A stretch of DNA of 64,000 nt, taken from the NCBI GenBank assembly GCA_018433775.1, contig JAHDQN010000008.1:62001-126000 (forward strand). Reading direction: 5' to 3'. The translations under genes were made by a program, and so were the position numbers. Shown piece after piece: positions 17,384 through 25,781 of this stretch. The first letter of the stretch is position 1. Each line of letters starts with the position of its first letter. This DNA comes from Deltaproteobacteria bacterium. GTDB lineage: Bacteria; Desulfobacterota; Desulfomonilia; UBA1062. The notes under the pieces were generated by a model, which did not search any database, was not told the origin of the DNA, and was given only the letters and a program-made list of their open reading frames with translations.

Positions 17384-18220
17384 GTGGCAGAACAAGATCT
17401 GGTTTACCGAGGAAAATCGAAAGATGTGTACAACATCACTGAGGGGCCTCATGCCGGCAAGTATCGACTGGTCTTTACCGACAGGGCCACAGGCTACTTG
17501 GAGAACGGCAAGGCTGTCTTCGACCCCGGCTATGACGTCGTTGTCGGTGAAATCCCCGGAAAAGGCGCTATCGCCTGCAGGTTTGCCACGCACTTCTTCA
17601 GGCTGCTCAAGGAAAAGGGTGTCCCCTCGCACTACATCGATACGATCACGGACAACGAGATGATCGTGGAGCCCGCCATTCCGCTCAGCATGCCGGCAGA
17701 CTCGCCGGAATTTCCCGGGTCGGAACCGCTGCTGAACCTTGAGTTCACCTGGCGGAACAACGCGACCGGGAGCTTCTGGAGAAGATATCCCTTCGTGAGG
17801 CCGGGCAAGAACCTTCACCGGGTGGTCGAGGCGTGGACCAAGGGAGACAGCGATATCCTCATCACGTTCGAGGCCCTGGAAGAGGCGGGCGCATTGACCG
17901 GAGACGAGATCGCCCGGAGTGTCGAGCTCGTAAAGGAGATCGCGGAAATCGTGTCCGCGGAATTCGCATCGAAGAACCTCCATGTCATCGACGGCAAGTT
18001 CGAGCTGGGCAGGCTGAAACACGGCGACGACAAGATCGTGCTCATCGACGAGATATCTCCGGACGTGTTGCGGGTGTGCAACGGATATTCACCCGACGAC
18101 AGCGGCGACTGCACGGCTTACGGACAATGCACGGTTACGAGCCTCACCGACGACAAGAGGACGATCAAAAACAGAAAACAGGTACCGGCCTCCGATTTCG
18201 TGAGCATTTTCCTCTCGTAG
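17384..18220 (+). CDS. purC: Phosphoribosylaminoimidazole-succinocarboxamide synthase
   Basis: SAICAR synthase, the purine-pathway step that joins aspartate to CAIR using ATP. The 278-residue protein opens with LVYRGKSKDVY, the family's substrate/ATP loop. It carries RFATHFFRLLKEKGVPSHYI and VEPAIPLSM, then HVIDGKFELGRL and the metal/ATP region VLIDEISPDVLRV. A normal length, with YGQCTVTSL and a lysine/arginine-rich stretch near the C-terminus. GTG 17384 follows GAGGAG. It stands alone, between its own promoter candidate and a strong terminator, with no other pur genes nearby. Confidence 0.93.
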   Translation: MAEQDLVYRGKSKDVYNITEGPHAGKYRLVFTDRATGYLENGKAVFDPGYDVVVGEIPGKGAIACRFATHFFRLLKEKGVPSHYIDTITDNEMIVEPAIPLSMPADSPEFPGSEPLLNLEFTWRNNATGSFWRRYPFVRPGKNLHRVVEAWTKGDSDILITFEALEEAGALTGDEIARSVELVKEIAEIVSAEFASKNLHVIDGKFELGRLKHGDDKIVLIDEISPDVLRVCNGYSPDDSGDCTAYGQCTVTSLTDDKRTIKNRKQVPASDFVSIFLS

Positions 18221-18256
18221 AGCATTTCATCGGAATATCCGCCTCCGGTATGAGAA

Positions 18257-18292
18257 AGGCAGGGGACTCTCCCCTGCCTCTTTTGTTTCTTC
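18257..18292 (+). terminator. Strong Rho-independent terminator after purC
   Basis: A perfect 10-bp stem AGGCAGGGGA / TCCCCTGCCT (18257-18266 with 18270-18279) with a 3-nt loop is followed by a T-rich tract (18280-18292). A short A-rich run on the other side could let it also serve the leftward histidine-kinase-like gene. Confidence 0.85.
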
Positions 18293-18351
18293 TTCCTGAC
18301 GACAAAGAGCTGTTCTCTCCAGGTGCCCATACCCGGTGCAGCGAGACACGG

Positions 18352-20250
18352 CTATTCCTTGAGCTCGGGCAGAAGGACCGTGAACGTGGTGCCCTTTCCG
18401 GGTTCGCTGTCCACGGTTACCACGCCTCCGAAATCTTTGACGAGCCCCTGTACCACGGGGAGGCCGAGCCCGCGGCCCTCACGCTTCTCCTTGGTGGTGA
18501 AAAAGGGCTCGAAAATGTGTTTCAGGGTTTCTTCGTCCATGCCCATGCCGGTATCGCACACCTGGATGCGGACATACCGCCCCGGCGTCAGGTCGGGCGA
18601 TATCCTCAGAGCCGATTCGGCATCCAGGACATCACGCGCGAGCCTCACCTCCATCACGCCGCCGGTTTTCTGCATCGAAGAGCCCGCGTTGCTGCCGAGG
18701 TTGATCAGCAGCTGTTTGATCTGGACCGGGTCTGCCAGCACCCGGGCGCTCTTCACCTCCACCGCGCGCCGGATCTCGATGGTGCTGGGAAGCGACGCCC
18801 TCAAGAAATTCACGGCCTCCCGGAATGTGGGGACCAGGTCCATGGTCACCTTTGCCGGCGGGGTCCTGCGGCCGAAGATGAGGAGATTCCTCACCAGATC
18901 GATTCCCTGATAGGTGGCCTGCAGCATCTCCTCGAGGATGGGGTAGGACGGGTTCTGCTCTCCCACATCCTGCATGAGCACCTCGGTGTCGATGAGGATC
19001 GGGGTGAAGGCGTTCTTGAGGTTCTGTGCTATCCCGCCCGCAAGGTTCCCGATGGCCTCCATCTTCTGAATCTGGAGGAGCTGGTGCTGAAGCCTCACCT
19101 CGTCGGTCACGTCGCGCGCCAGCAGGATGTAATTGATGATCCGGCCCTGCTCGTCATAGACCGGAGACACGGCGAGATCCACCTCGATGATATCTCCGGA
19201 CGCCTTTTTTCTCGTCCGGCGTCCTGTCCATTTTTTTCCTTCTTTTTCAGCTCTGCCGATTGTTTCCTGGTACGATTCATTGGGGAAAAAATCGATGAGG
19301 TCCCGGACAGACCTGCCGATCAGCTCCTGTTTCCCCAGATCGCTCAGGAACTCGAAAGCGGGATCGACATACTCGATCTCCCACCGGGGATTGAAGATCA
19401 CCACTCCCTCATCCGCCTGTTCGATGGCGCTGGCCAGGCGGATCAGCTCCTTCTCCATCTGGATGCGTTCGCTGATGTCGATCCCGATGCCGATCTGCGA
19501 GCCGTCCGAGAGAAAGACATTCGCCCAGGAGCTCTGCAGGATTTTTCCCGATCGGGTGGTGAGTTCGAGATCCTTCCACCCGGGCCTGGCCTTCATCATG
19601 AACTCCCACACCTCTTTCCGGTATACCGGGTCGGGAAACATGGCGGCCATGAGATTCATATGCCTGGCCTCCCCCAGCGACCACCCGGCAAGCCGCTCGA
19701 ACGCCTTGTTCACCAGTCTGACCGCGCCGGATGAGTCGAAGAAGACCAGCATCACGGGAATATTGTCGATGATCGTCACCAGGAGCTCTTTCTGCTCTTC
19801 CAGCATCCGGCTCGTCCGCCTCAGATTCTTCGTGCGCTCCTGCACCCGATGTTCGAGCTCCTGCTTGGTCCGGGTGAGATCTTCCCTGGCGTTCTTCAGC
19901 TCGGTGATATCCTCAAAGAAAACGATCGACCCTTCAGCTGAAGGCACGCAACGGAACGAGAGCCAGATATTCTCCGGAGCCGGACAGTTCGCCTCGAAGC
20001 TTGCGGCCGTGCCGCGTGCCGCGGCCCTGTCCATCTCACGATAAAAACGCCGTGCAACAGGGGGGGGGAAAACCTCGCGAAAGGACCTCCCTTCGATCTC
20101 TCCCCGAGGCCGGTGCAGCAGCTCGGACGCAAAGGGATTTGCATAAGTTATGCGCGCGGACGCATCCATCTGCAGTGCTCCCATGTTGAGCCTGTCGAAG
20201 AGCGCCCTCATCCCTGTAGCGTCCGTGGTCTTTTCCTTCCCGTCCTGCAT
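18352..20250 (-). CDS. PAS-domain histidine-kinase-like protein lacking the phospho-acceptor histidine
   Basis: A 632-residue cytoplasmic protein with three PAS domains (roughly residues 13-120, 155-270 and 285-395), a helical linker between the first two, then a histidine-kinase core. The dimerisation helix reads QKMEAIGNLAGGIAQNLKNA, where the family norm is GGIAHDFNNI. The phospho-acceptor His is therefore Gln (about residue 409, codon CAG at 19026-19024). The ATP domain looks intact: NLGSNAGSSM (N box), CDTGMGMDEE, FEPFFTTKE and GRGLGLPVV. There are no membrane segments. ATG 20250 has AAGGAG 11 nt upstream; ATG 20289 is an alternative. No response regulator is adjacent. It may act as an ATP-binding regulator or modulate a partner kinase. 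Confidence 0.88.
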   Translation of the reverse strand: MQDGKEKTTDATGMRALFDRLNMGALQMDASARITYANPFASELLHRPRGEIEGRSFREVFPPPVARRFYREMDRAAARGTAASFEANCPAPENIWLSFRCVPSAEGSIVFFEDITELKNAREDLTRTKQELEHRVQERTKNLRRTSRMLEEQKELLVTIIDNIPVMLVFFDSSGAVRLVNKAFERLAGWSLGEARHMNLMAAMFPDPVYRKEVWEFMMKARPGWKDLELTTRSGKILQSSWANVFLSDGSQIGIGIDISERIQMEKELIRLASAIEQADEGVVIFNPRWEIEYVDPAFEFLSDLGKQELIGRSVRDLIDFFPNESYQETIGRAEKEGKKWTGRRTRKKASGDIIEVDLAVSPVYDEQGRIINYILLARDVTDEVRLQHQLLQIQKMEAIGNLAGGIAQNLKNAFTPILIDTEVLMQDVGEQNPSYPILEEMLQATYQGIDLVRNLLIFGRRTPPAKVTMDLVPTFREAVNFLRASLPSTIEIRRAVEVKSARVLADPVQIKQLLINLGSNAGSSMQKTGGVMEVRLARDVLDAESALRISPDLTPGRYVRIQVCDTGMGMDEETLKHIFEPFFTTKEKREGRGLGLPVVQGLVKDFGGVVTVDSEPGKGTTFTVLLPELKE

Positions 20251-20650
20251 GGGTAGTTTTCTCCTTACCTGAAGCGCTGACTCATCCATACTCCTTTCCA
20301 GGCGGCCTCCTCCAGAAGCTATACCAAGGCACACCCTTTCTTACGGTTTTCCCGGCAGGCAGGTTCCGGCGATTAATGGCCGGTGAACGGCAGGAACCGG
20401 AAAAACTCGTTACTATTATAGTATAGGACTCCCTGTGCCCATGGTCTATGGGCTCCTTCCGGCAGACGGTGAACCCCTTGACGCCCCGAGCTGGGAGAAA
20501 TGCTCTTCCGTGAAGCTTGAGCAGCGGCCGTTTGCCGGTATTATAAATCTCGGGGCAGGATAAAAGGATTCTCATCATTTCCGCATGCCTTAAAAAAGCG
20601 CATCCGGCAGTGTTATCGATGAGGCTTTTTTTAAACCCCGGGCCAGGATT
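20251..20650. other. Divergent intergenic region between the kinase-like gene and the DAC-like gene
   Basis: About 400 bp without a convincing gene. A small palindromic AT stretch (TTACTATTATAGTATAGG, near 20409-20426) offers -10-like hexamers on both strands and may be the divergent promoter area. Confidence 0.45.
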
Positions 20651-21853
20651 ATGCTTGAGGATCGAATCATTCAACGGATTATCGAAACCTGGGAGCTGGA
20701 CCAGGCTCACCCTCTGCACGAGAAGATCCTCTCTCCTCTTCCTCCCTTTCATCTTCTGAAGGAAGTTGTGGAGATCGCCTATCTGGCCAGTCTCGAACAG
20801 GAGGAAGGCAGGCCGATCCGTTTCGCGCTCGTCATAGTCGGACCTTCCACGGACAGAGATGCCATGGCTGCAAAACGGGAGTCCGAGTATCTCTTTCACC
20901 TGAAGAATCCGTTGCCGCTTTCCGTGGACTCCATCACCAAATTCGCTCCGTCCCTCGATCCGGCCATCAGCGCCATGGCGGTCGGCCCTATCGGCGAGGC
21001 CGAGGAGATGAGCATCTGGGGCGTATTCACCTTCTCACCCACCGAGCACCCGTTCAGCGAGATACCGGTATGGGTGTACGGCGAGCTGGGGTACCGGCCC
21101 GATTATTTTACGGTATATGCAAACGATGCAGGATCTCTCGTGATATCGCGGCATCACAACCAGATCGGACGCATCCTCAACGGTGATTTCGTGCCTGCCA
21201 CCCCGTCGCCCTTCACGGTCAGGTCGCTCGGCCGCCACCTCATGGAGTCCATCCGGGACCAGCCGCTGTACAAGACCTACGGGGCCGCCTACTGGCGCAT
21301 CTACCGGGACGTCATCGAGATGCTCCTCTCCGAAGCCTCGGCACGGGGTCACGGATCCATCTTCATCTTTCTCCCGGCCGAGAACCGGCAGGAAAAATAC
21401 TACCTCCCCCGGTTTCATTTCCAGGAAAAGGTAGGTGTCCAGCCGCTGCTCGGCCAGCTCCTCCAGAACGACCTCGACGTGCCGACCAGCATTGCGGTCA
21501 GAAAGACGGTCGCAGAAAGAATACGGTTTCTCTCCCAGCTGGGCGTCATCGACGGCGCGGTGATTCTCTCAACCGAGCTCGATCTGATCTGTTTCGGGGC
21601 CATGCTCATCGCTCCTGCCTGGAAGGGCTCTATTATCACCGGGCCGGACGGTTTCGGCGAGGGAGGGGGGGAGCCGCTGAACCCCGGGAGACTGGGCACC
21701 CGCCACAACTCCGGGATCGCCTTTGCCGGTGCCTACGAGGGGAGCATCGTTTTCGTGATCTCGCAGGACGGCCCGGTGCGGGTGTTCATGCGCGCCGAAG
21801 ACCGGACCCTTCTCTACTGGCCCGACTGCTGCAGTGTTTCCATGACCTTGTAG
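20651..21853 (+). CDS. Diadenylate-cyclase-like (DACNV-type) sensor protein
   Basis: A 400-residue soluble protein. Its C-terminal ~120 residues show the layout of the diadenylate cyclase (DisA_N/DAC) domain: VIDGAVILS (Asp301-Gly302-Ala303), then LGTRHNSGIAFAGAYEGSIV and FVISQDGPVRVF. Active enzymes have DGA and RHR; here the second motif is RHN (Arg351-His352-Asn353), so catalysis of c-di-AMP synthesis is doubtful. DAC-like domains with an N-terminal extension (DACNV) have been proposed as sensor or ligand-binding modules. The N-terminal 270 residues, including YLASLEQEEGRPIRFALVIVG, would be that extension. The start is ATG 20651 with a weak ribosome site. It is divergent from the kinase-like gene and precedes the transpeptidase by 60 nt. 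Confidence 0.72.
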   Translation: MLEDRIIQRIIETWELDQAHPLHEKILSPLPPFHLLKEVVEIAYLASLEQEEGRPIRFALVIVGPSTDRDAMAAKRESEYLFHLKNPLPLSVDSITKFAPSLDPAISAMAVGPIGEAEEMSIWGVFTFSPTEHPFSEIPVWVYGELGYRPDYFTVYANDAGSLVISRHHNQIGRILNGDFVPATPSPFTVRSLGRHLMESIRDQPLYKTYGAAYWRIYRDVIEMLLSEASARGHGSIFIFLPAENRQEKYYLPRFHFQEKVGVQPLLGQLLQNDLDVPTSIAVRKTVAERIRFLSQLGVIDGAVILSTELDLICFGAMLIAPAWKGSIITGPDGFGEGGGEPLNPGRLGTRHNSGIAFAGAYEGSIVFVISQDGPVRVFMRAEDRTLLYWPDCCSVSMTL

Positions 21854-21913
21854 CCGTAAAAGGGAATTTCATTGCGCTCACGCACAGGCAAAACAGTGGC
21901 CGGGGATTCCGGC

Positions 21914-23230
21914 ATGGCTCGTTGGACCTTGACTTGCCGGGAAAAAACTGGGTTAATACCAGCCATGCATTGGCTGCATCCTGACGAATATCCGCCCTTG
22001 AAGAGGAGGAAGCGACCCGTTCTGCGCCTGCGGTACCCTCTCTTCCTCGTTCTGGTGATCGCGGCGTGGTTTTTTCTGCCCGGGCACAGCGTTGGGACCG
22101 GCGGGACATCACAGGGCGACGGCTCCGCAGTCGAGGGCCCTGCCGGACCGGCGCACCTGTCCGGGCAGGCCGTACAGTGCCCGATGACCCGCGAGGATCT
22201 CGCCTGCATCGATCAGGATACCATAGGCCGGTACAACCTCACCATCGACTGGGACCTCCAGCAGTTCATCGCCGAGAAGGCATCGCAGTACAAGCTGTAC
22301 TACGGCGCCATGGTGGTGATGGACGCCGGCAGCGGGGATATCCTGGCGCTTTACGGCCGGGGGCTCGGCGGCGAGCAGGACTGCAGCCTCGGCCTCGACC
22401 CGGATCTGGGCGCGAGCATCTTCAAGCTGGTGACCGCGGTTGCCGCGCTGGAGCAGGCCGGGTTCACCCCGGAGAGCGTGTTCTCCTACAACGGCAGCGC
22501 CTACACGCTCTACAAGAGGCAGCTCACCGACAGGCGCAACCGGTGGACCGAGGACATCTCCCTGGCAGATGCATTCGCCCGGTCCAACAACGTGGTCTTC
22601 GGCAAGATCGGGAGTATGCACCTGGGGCAACAGCCCCTTATACTCACCGCAGAGAAGATGGGATTCGGGAGATCACCCCTGCGTGAGATCTCCATCGACC
22701 CGAGCGAAAGCTATCTGCCTCAGGACGAGTACGGCGTTGCCGAGCTCGCCTGCGGGTTCAACCGGCACACCCGCATATCGCCGCTCCATGCCGCCCAAAT
22801 GGTGACAGCCGTGCTGAACGACGGCTTCATGCTCACTCCCAGGCTCGTGCACGGTCAGGGCGTGGAAAAGACCCGGGCCATGCGGGACAGGACCGCTCGC
22901 GCCCTGCACGACATGATGGAGCGGACGGTCAAGAGAGGCACGGTCTCCAAGACCTTCCGCGGAAGCTCCCGGGACAGGGTGCTCAAGCATCTCGTCATCG
23001 GGGGCAAGAGCGGCAGCATCAACGGCAGCGACCCCAAGGGCAGGCGGAACTGGTTCGCGGGCTATGCCCGGCACAAAGAGACCGGAGAGGGGATCACCAT
23101 CGGGTGCCTCCTCATCCTCAACGACCGTTTCTGGATCGAGGCCGACACCCTCTCCCGGCTCGTGATCAGGCGCTATTTCTCCCGGCAGAAGGCCGGAAAC
23201 CATACGGCGCAGGCAGTCGGGAAGCTGTAA
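21914..23230 (+). CDS. Penicillin-binding-protein-type transpeptidase
   Basis: A 438-residue membrane-anchored protein with one N-terminal hydrophobic helix (RYPLFLVLVIAAWFFLPG) and a periplasmic transpeptidase domain. Active-site motifs are all present: SIFK (SxxK, Ser168-Lys171), SNN (Ser224) and KSG (Lys365), the last in place of the common KTG. The region VVMDAGSGDILALYGRG is typical of peptidoglycan DD-transpeptidases. It lacks a recognisable pedotransferase or class-B N-terminal domain, so it is shorter than FtsI or PBP2. The start is uncertain: ATG 21914 or ATG 21965, with the latter only 6 nt beyond a TTGACT-N18-TTAATA promoter-like element (21929-21958). It may be cotranscribed with the DAC-like gene. 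Confidence 0.82.
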   Translation: MARWTLTCREKTGLIPAMHWLHPDEYPPLKRRKRPVLRLRYPLFLVLVIAAWFFLPGHSVGTGGTSQGDGSAVEGPAGPAHLSGQAVQCPMTREDLACIDQDTIGRYNLTIDWDLQQFIAEKASQYKLYYGAMVVMDAGSGDILALYGRGLGGEQDCSLGLDPDLGASIFKLVTAVAALEQAGFTPESVFSYNGSAYTLYKRQLTDRRNRWTEDISLADAFARSNNVVFGKIGSMHLGQQPLILTAEKMGFGRSPLREISIDPSESYLPQDEYGVAELACGFNRHTRISPLHAAQMVTAVLNDGFMLTPRLVHGQGVEKTRAMRDRTARALHDMMERTVKRGTVSKTFRGSSRDRVLKHLVIGGKSGSINGSDPKGRRNWFAGYARHKETGEGITIGCLLILNDRFWIEADTLSRLVIRRYFSRQKAGNHTAQAVGKL

Positions 23231-23235
23231 GGAGA

Positions 23236-25122
23236 TCAGTCGATCGCCAGACTGACCCGGTACACGTGGCAGTCGAGCTCCTGGGTCATGCCGCAGCCGA
23301 GCTTCTCGAAGGCCTTGAGCATCTGCCTGTTGTCTTCCCACACATAGGCCCGCATATGGCTGTAGCCCATGTCGCGGCCGACTGCGATCATGCTTCTGAG
23401 CAGGAAGGTGCCGATCCCCTGGTTCTGCCATAAAGGATCCACCATGGCGGCGAACTCGCAGACCTTTCTCGCGCCCCTGCTCTCTTCGGGCGCGATGTGG
23501 GCGACGGCCACAATCTCGTCCTGCCTGCCCTGCCCGTTCTGGATCACCAAGGCCATGGAGCTGGTATAGTCCACGGTCACCAGGTCCTGGGCCTGCTTGT
23601 GGTGCAGGGACGAGACGTGCATCAGAAACCGGTGGAACCGGTCGTCCCTGCTCATGGCGTAGAACAGGTTCTGCACCGCGCGTTCATCCGTGACCTTGAC
23701 GGGCCTGACAAACAGTCTTTTATCCGCGAACCGGCACAGATTCTCGTATGAGCCGGGATAGTCGGCCCCCTCGGGCGGGAGGACCTGGTCCTCGTAGACA
23801 TAGTTCATGCGCTTGGCCTCGTCCAGAAGCCACTGTCTGAACCTGGGGTGGGCGATGGTGATGAGGGCGAGGGCCCGCTCCCGGATCGACTTGCCGAACA
23901 GGTTGACGCTGCCGTACTCGGTGACCACGTAATTGACATCGGACTGGGTGGTGACGATGCCGATCTTGCGGTCGGTGAACTCGGGCACGATGCGTGAGAG
24001 GCTGCCGTCCCTCGAGGTGGAGCGCAGCGCGATGATGCCCTTGCCTCCCGGCGAGAACATGGCGGTCCGGTTGAACACGGCATGGCCCAGGGCGCCGAAG
24101 TATCCCATCTGGTCTCCCGTGCCCACGCACGACTGTCCGGTGAGGTCGATCTCGATGGCGCCGTTGATTGCGGTGAATTTTTCCCGGGAGAGGATGGTGC
24201 CGGGTGAGATGATGTCGGAGAGGCTTCTCATCTCAACCTGCGGGTTGCCGCCCACGAAGCCGAACACCCGCTCGCTCCCGATGCACAGGCTCGCGGTGAT
24301 TCCGCCCCCCCGGCAGTCGGCGGAAGAACGGGAGACCGCCCCGGAGACGGCGAGGTCCACCAGGGAGTCGGTGATGATCTCCGAGTGGATGCATAAATCC
24401 TTCTTCTCCTTCAGGAACATCAGGGCCGCGTCCGGGATCCTCCCGAACCCGATCTGGATGGTGGATCCGTCTTCGATGAGGCGGCTGATGTGCTCTCCCA
24501 CCTGCATCACCTCGGGATCGGGCTCCAGGAGCGGGTAGCTCACCAGAGGCTCGTCAAGCTCTACGATATGGTCAACGTCCCTGACGTGGACCAGCGTATC
24601 CCCGCCGGTGACGGGCATGTACCGGTTGATCTGTGCGATGACCACATCCGCCTTTTCGATGATCGACCTCATGATGTCCACGGTGACACCGAGGCTCATG
24701 AAGCCCTTCGCGTCGGGCGGGCTGAGCTGGATCAGCGCGGTGTTGACGGTTATGTAGCCTTCCGAGAACAGCTTGTACTTGCCGAGCGACGACATGGGAA
24801 GGTGGTCTGCCCGGCCGTCGGCAAAGGCCGAGGTCATGTTCGGCGAGATGAAGAACGACTGGATGCGGAAACGCGAGCCGTAGTCACCCCCGAAATCGGA
24901 GTAAGTGCTCAAAGGGACCGAGGTATAGACCTGGACGTCGCAGAGCTTCGTATTCTCAAGGATGAGATGCTTGACCAGGTGCTGGGGCTCGCCGCAGCCC
25001 GACTCGACGTACACGCACGAGCCCGGAGAGACGACACCCTTCAGATCGGAAACCTTGGTCGTCTTCTCTTCGTACTCGGTTCTCCACATTGCCGGACATT
25101 CCCCCGGGATATTCACGTTCAT
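23236..25122 (-). CDS. CoA-transferase / acetyl-CoA hydrolase fused to a GNAT domain
   Basis: A 628-residue two-domain protein. Residues ~1-460 form a class I CoA-transferase/acetyl-CoA hydrolase unit related to 4-hydroxybutyrate CoA-transferase. Its segments include IQIGFGRIPDAAL, LCIHSEIITDSLVDL with the likely catalytic Glu248, and YVVTEYGSVNLFGKSIRER. Residues ~475-628 form a GNAT acetyltransferase-like domain with the acetyl-CoA loop WQNQGIGTFLLRSMI. Such fusions are annotated in several anaerobe genomes, and their substrates are unsettled. ATG 25122 overlaps the flavodoxin-like gene's TGA by one base (TGATG), indicating translational coupling. The likely role is CoA exchange between short-chain acids, perhaps tuned by acetylation. 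Confidence 0.88.
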   Translation of the reverse strand: MNVNIPGECPAMWRTEYEEKTTKVSDLKGVVSPGSCVYVESGCGEPQHLVKHLILENTKLCDVQVYTSVPLSTYSDFGGDYGSRFRIQSFFISPNMTSAFADGRADHLPMSSLGKYKLFSEGYITVNTALIQLSPPDAKGFMSLGVTVDIMRSIIEKADVVIAQINRYMPVTGGDTLVHVRDVDHIVELDEPLVSYPLLEPDPEVMQVGEHISRLIEDGSTIQIGFGRIPDAALMFLKEKKDLCIHSEIITDSLVDLAVSGAVSRSSADCRGGGITASLCIGSERVFGFVGGNPQVEMRSLSDIISPGTILSREKFTAINGAIEIDLTGQSCVGTGDQMGYFGALGHAVFNRTAMFSPGGKGIIALRSTSRDGSLSRIVPEFTDRKIGIVTTQSDVNYVVTEYGSVNLFGKSIRERALALITIAHPRFRQWLLDEAKRMNYVYEDQVLPPEGADYPGSYENLCRFADKRLFVRPVKVTDERAVQNLFYAMSRDDRFHRFLMHVSSLHHKQAQDLVTVDYTSSMALVIQNGQGRQDEIVAVAHIAPEESRGARKVCEFAAMVDPLWQNQGIGTFLLRSMIAVGRDMGYSHMRAYVWEDNRQMLKAFEKLGCGMTQELDCHVYRVSLAID

Positions 25123-25577
25123 CAATAGATGCCGGCGCTCACGCCGGCGGCAATAGTCTGCCCCATCAGGCGGCAGGCATCGAGGACCTCGGGCGTGATC
25201 TCTCCCTTTACCACGATGGGTTCATAGACCTTCTTGAACTGGTACCCGATGCAGATACGCTCGATGTTTCTCAAAGCCCCGGAGCCGTCGTTGCCCGCAT
25301 TCACGAACACGGTATAGGGCTTTCGGAACACTCTGCCCCGCGCCGCTTCATAGGTGCGGTCGAAGAAGTCCTTGACCGCGCCCGAGAGGTAGCCGAAGTA
25401 TTCGGGCGTTCCGATCACGACCCCGTTGCAGGCAATCAGATCGTCGATATCGGCTTCAAGCGCGTCTTTGAGGTTCGCGCCTGCCCCCTCGATGGAGTTG
25501 ACGCCGTCCGCTACCGCCATGGCCATCTTCCTGTTGTTTCCCCCTTGTGAATGGTACAAAACAAGTATGGTGGTCAT
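25122..25577 (-). CDS. Flavodoxin-like NAD(P)H-dependent oxidoreductase
   Basis: A 151-residue FMN-binding protein. The phosphate loop is TILVLYHSQGGNNRKMA (residues 3-19), and the second flavin segment is VVIGTPEYFGYLSGAVKDFF (residues ~53-72), both typical of flavodoxin/WrbA-like proteins. AGNDGSGAL near residue 95 is the third flavin-contact loop. It should move electrons in the cytoplasm or reduce small quinone- or disulfide-like molecules. ATG 25577 is preceded by GGAAGTGA. Its stop codon overlaps the start of the CoA-transferase/GNAT fusion, so the two proteins are made in tandem; why they are paired is unknown. Confidence 0.88.
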   Translation of the reverse strand: MTTILVLYHSQGGNNRKMAMAVADGVNSIEGAGANLKDALEADIDDLIACNGVVIGTPEYFGYLSGAVKDFFDRTYEAARGRVFRKPYTVFVNAGNDGSGALRNIERICIGYQFKKVYEPIVVKGEITPEVLDACRLMGQTIAAGVSAGIY

Positions 25578-25781
25578 ATCGTCACTTCCAATCGTTTTTG
25601 TGAATTTTTCCTTCGATGCAACATGGTATTATCCCACAGTTTATGCAGACAAATCAATGGATGGAGAAATTCCTCGTGCACGTTCCCATGGGTAGAGAAA
25701 GGCCTTCCCCGGGAGAGGGGTTTTCTTTATAGTGGAGGCTCTGCATGACTGCGTATGAACGAAGAGGAGGATGATGCCGGG

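Noticed and set aside
17833-19734. 633-codon rightward open frame opposite the kinase-like gene
   Set aside because: Antisense shadow, beginning inside purC and lacking domains; the leftward frame has PAS and ATPase motifs.
20282-20899. 205-codon leftward open frame overlapping the start of the DAC-like gene
   Set aside because: No recognised family, overlaps the N-terminus of a better gene, and lies in a likely divergent promoter region.
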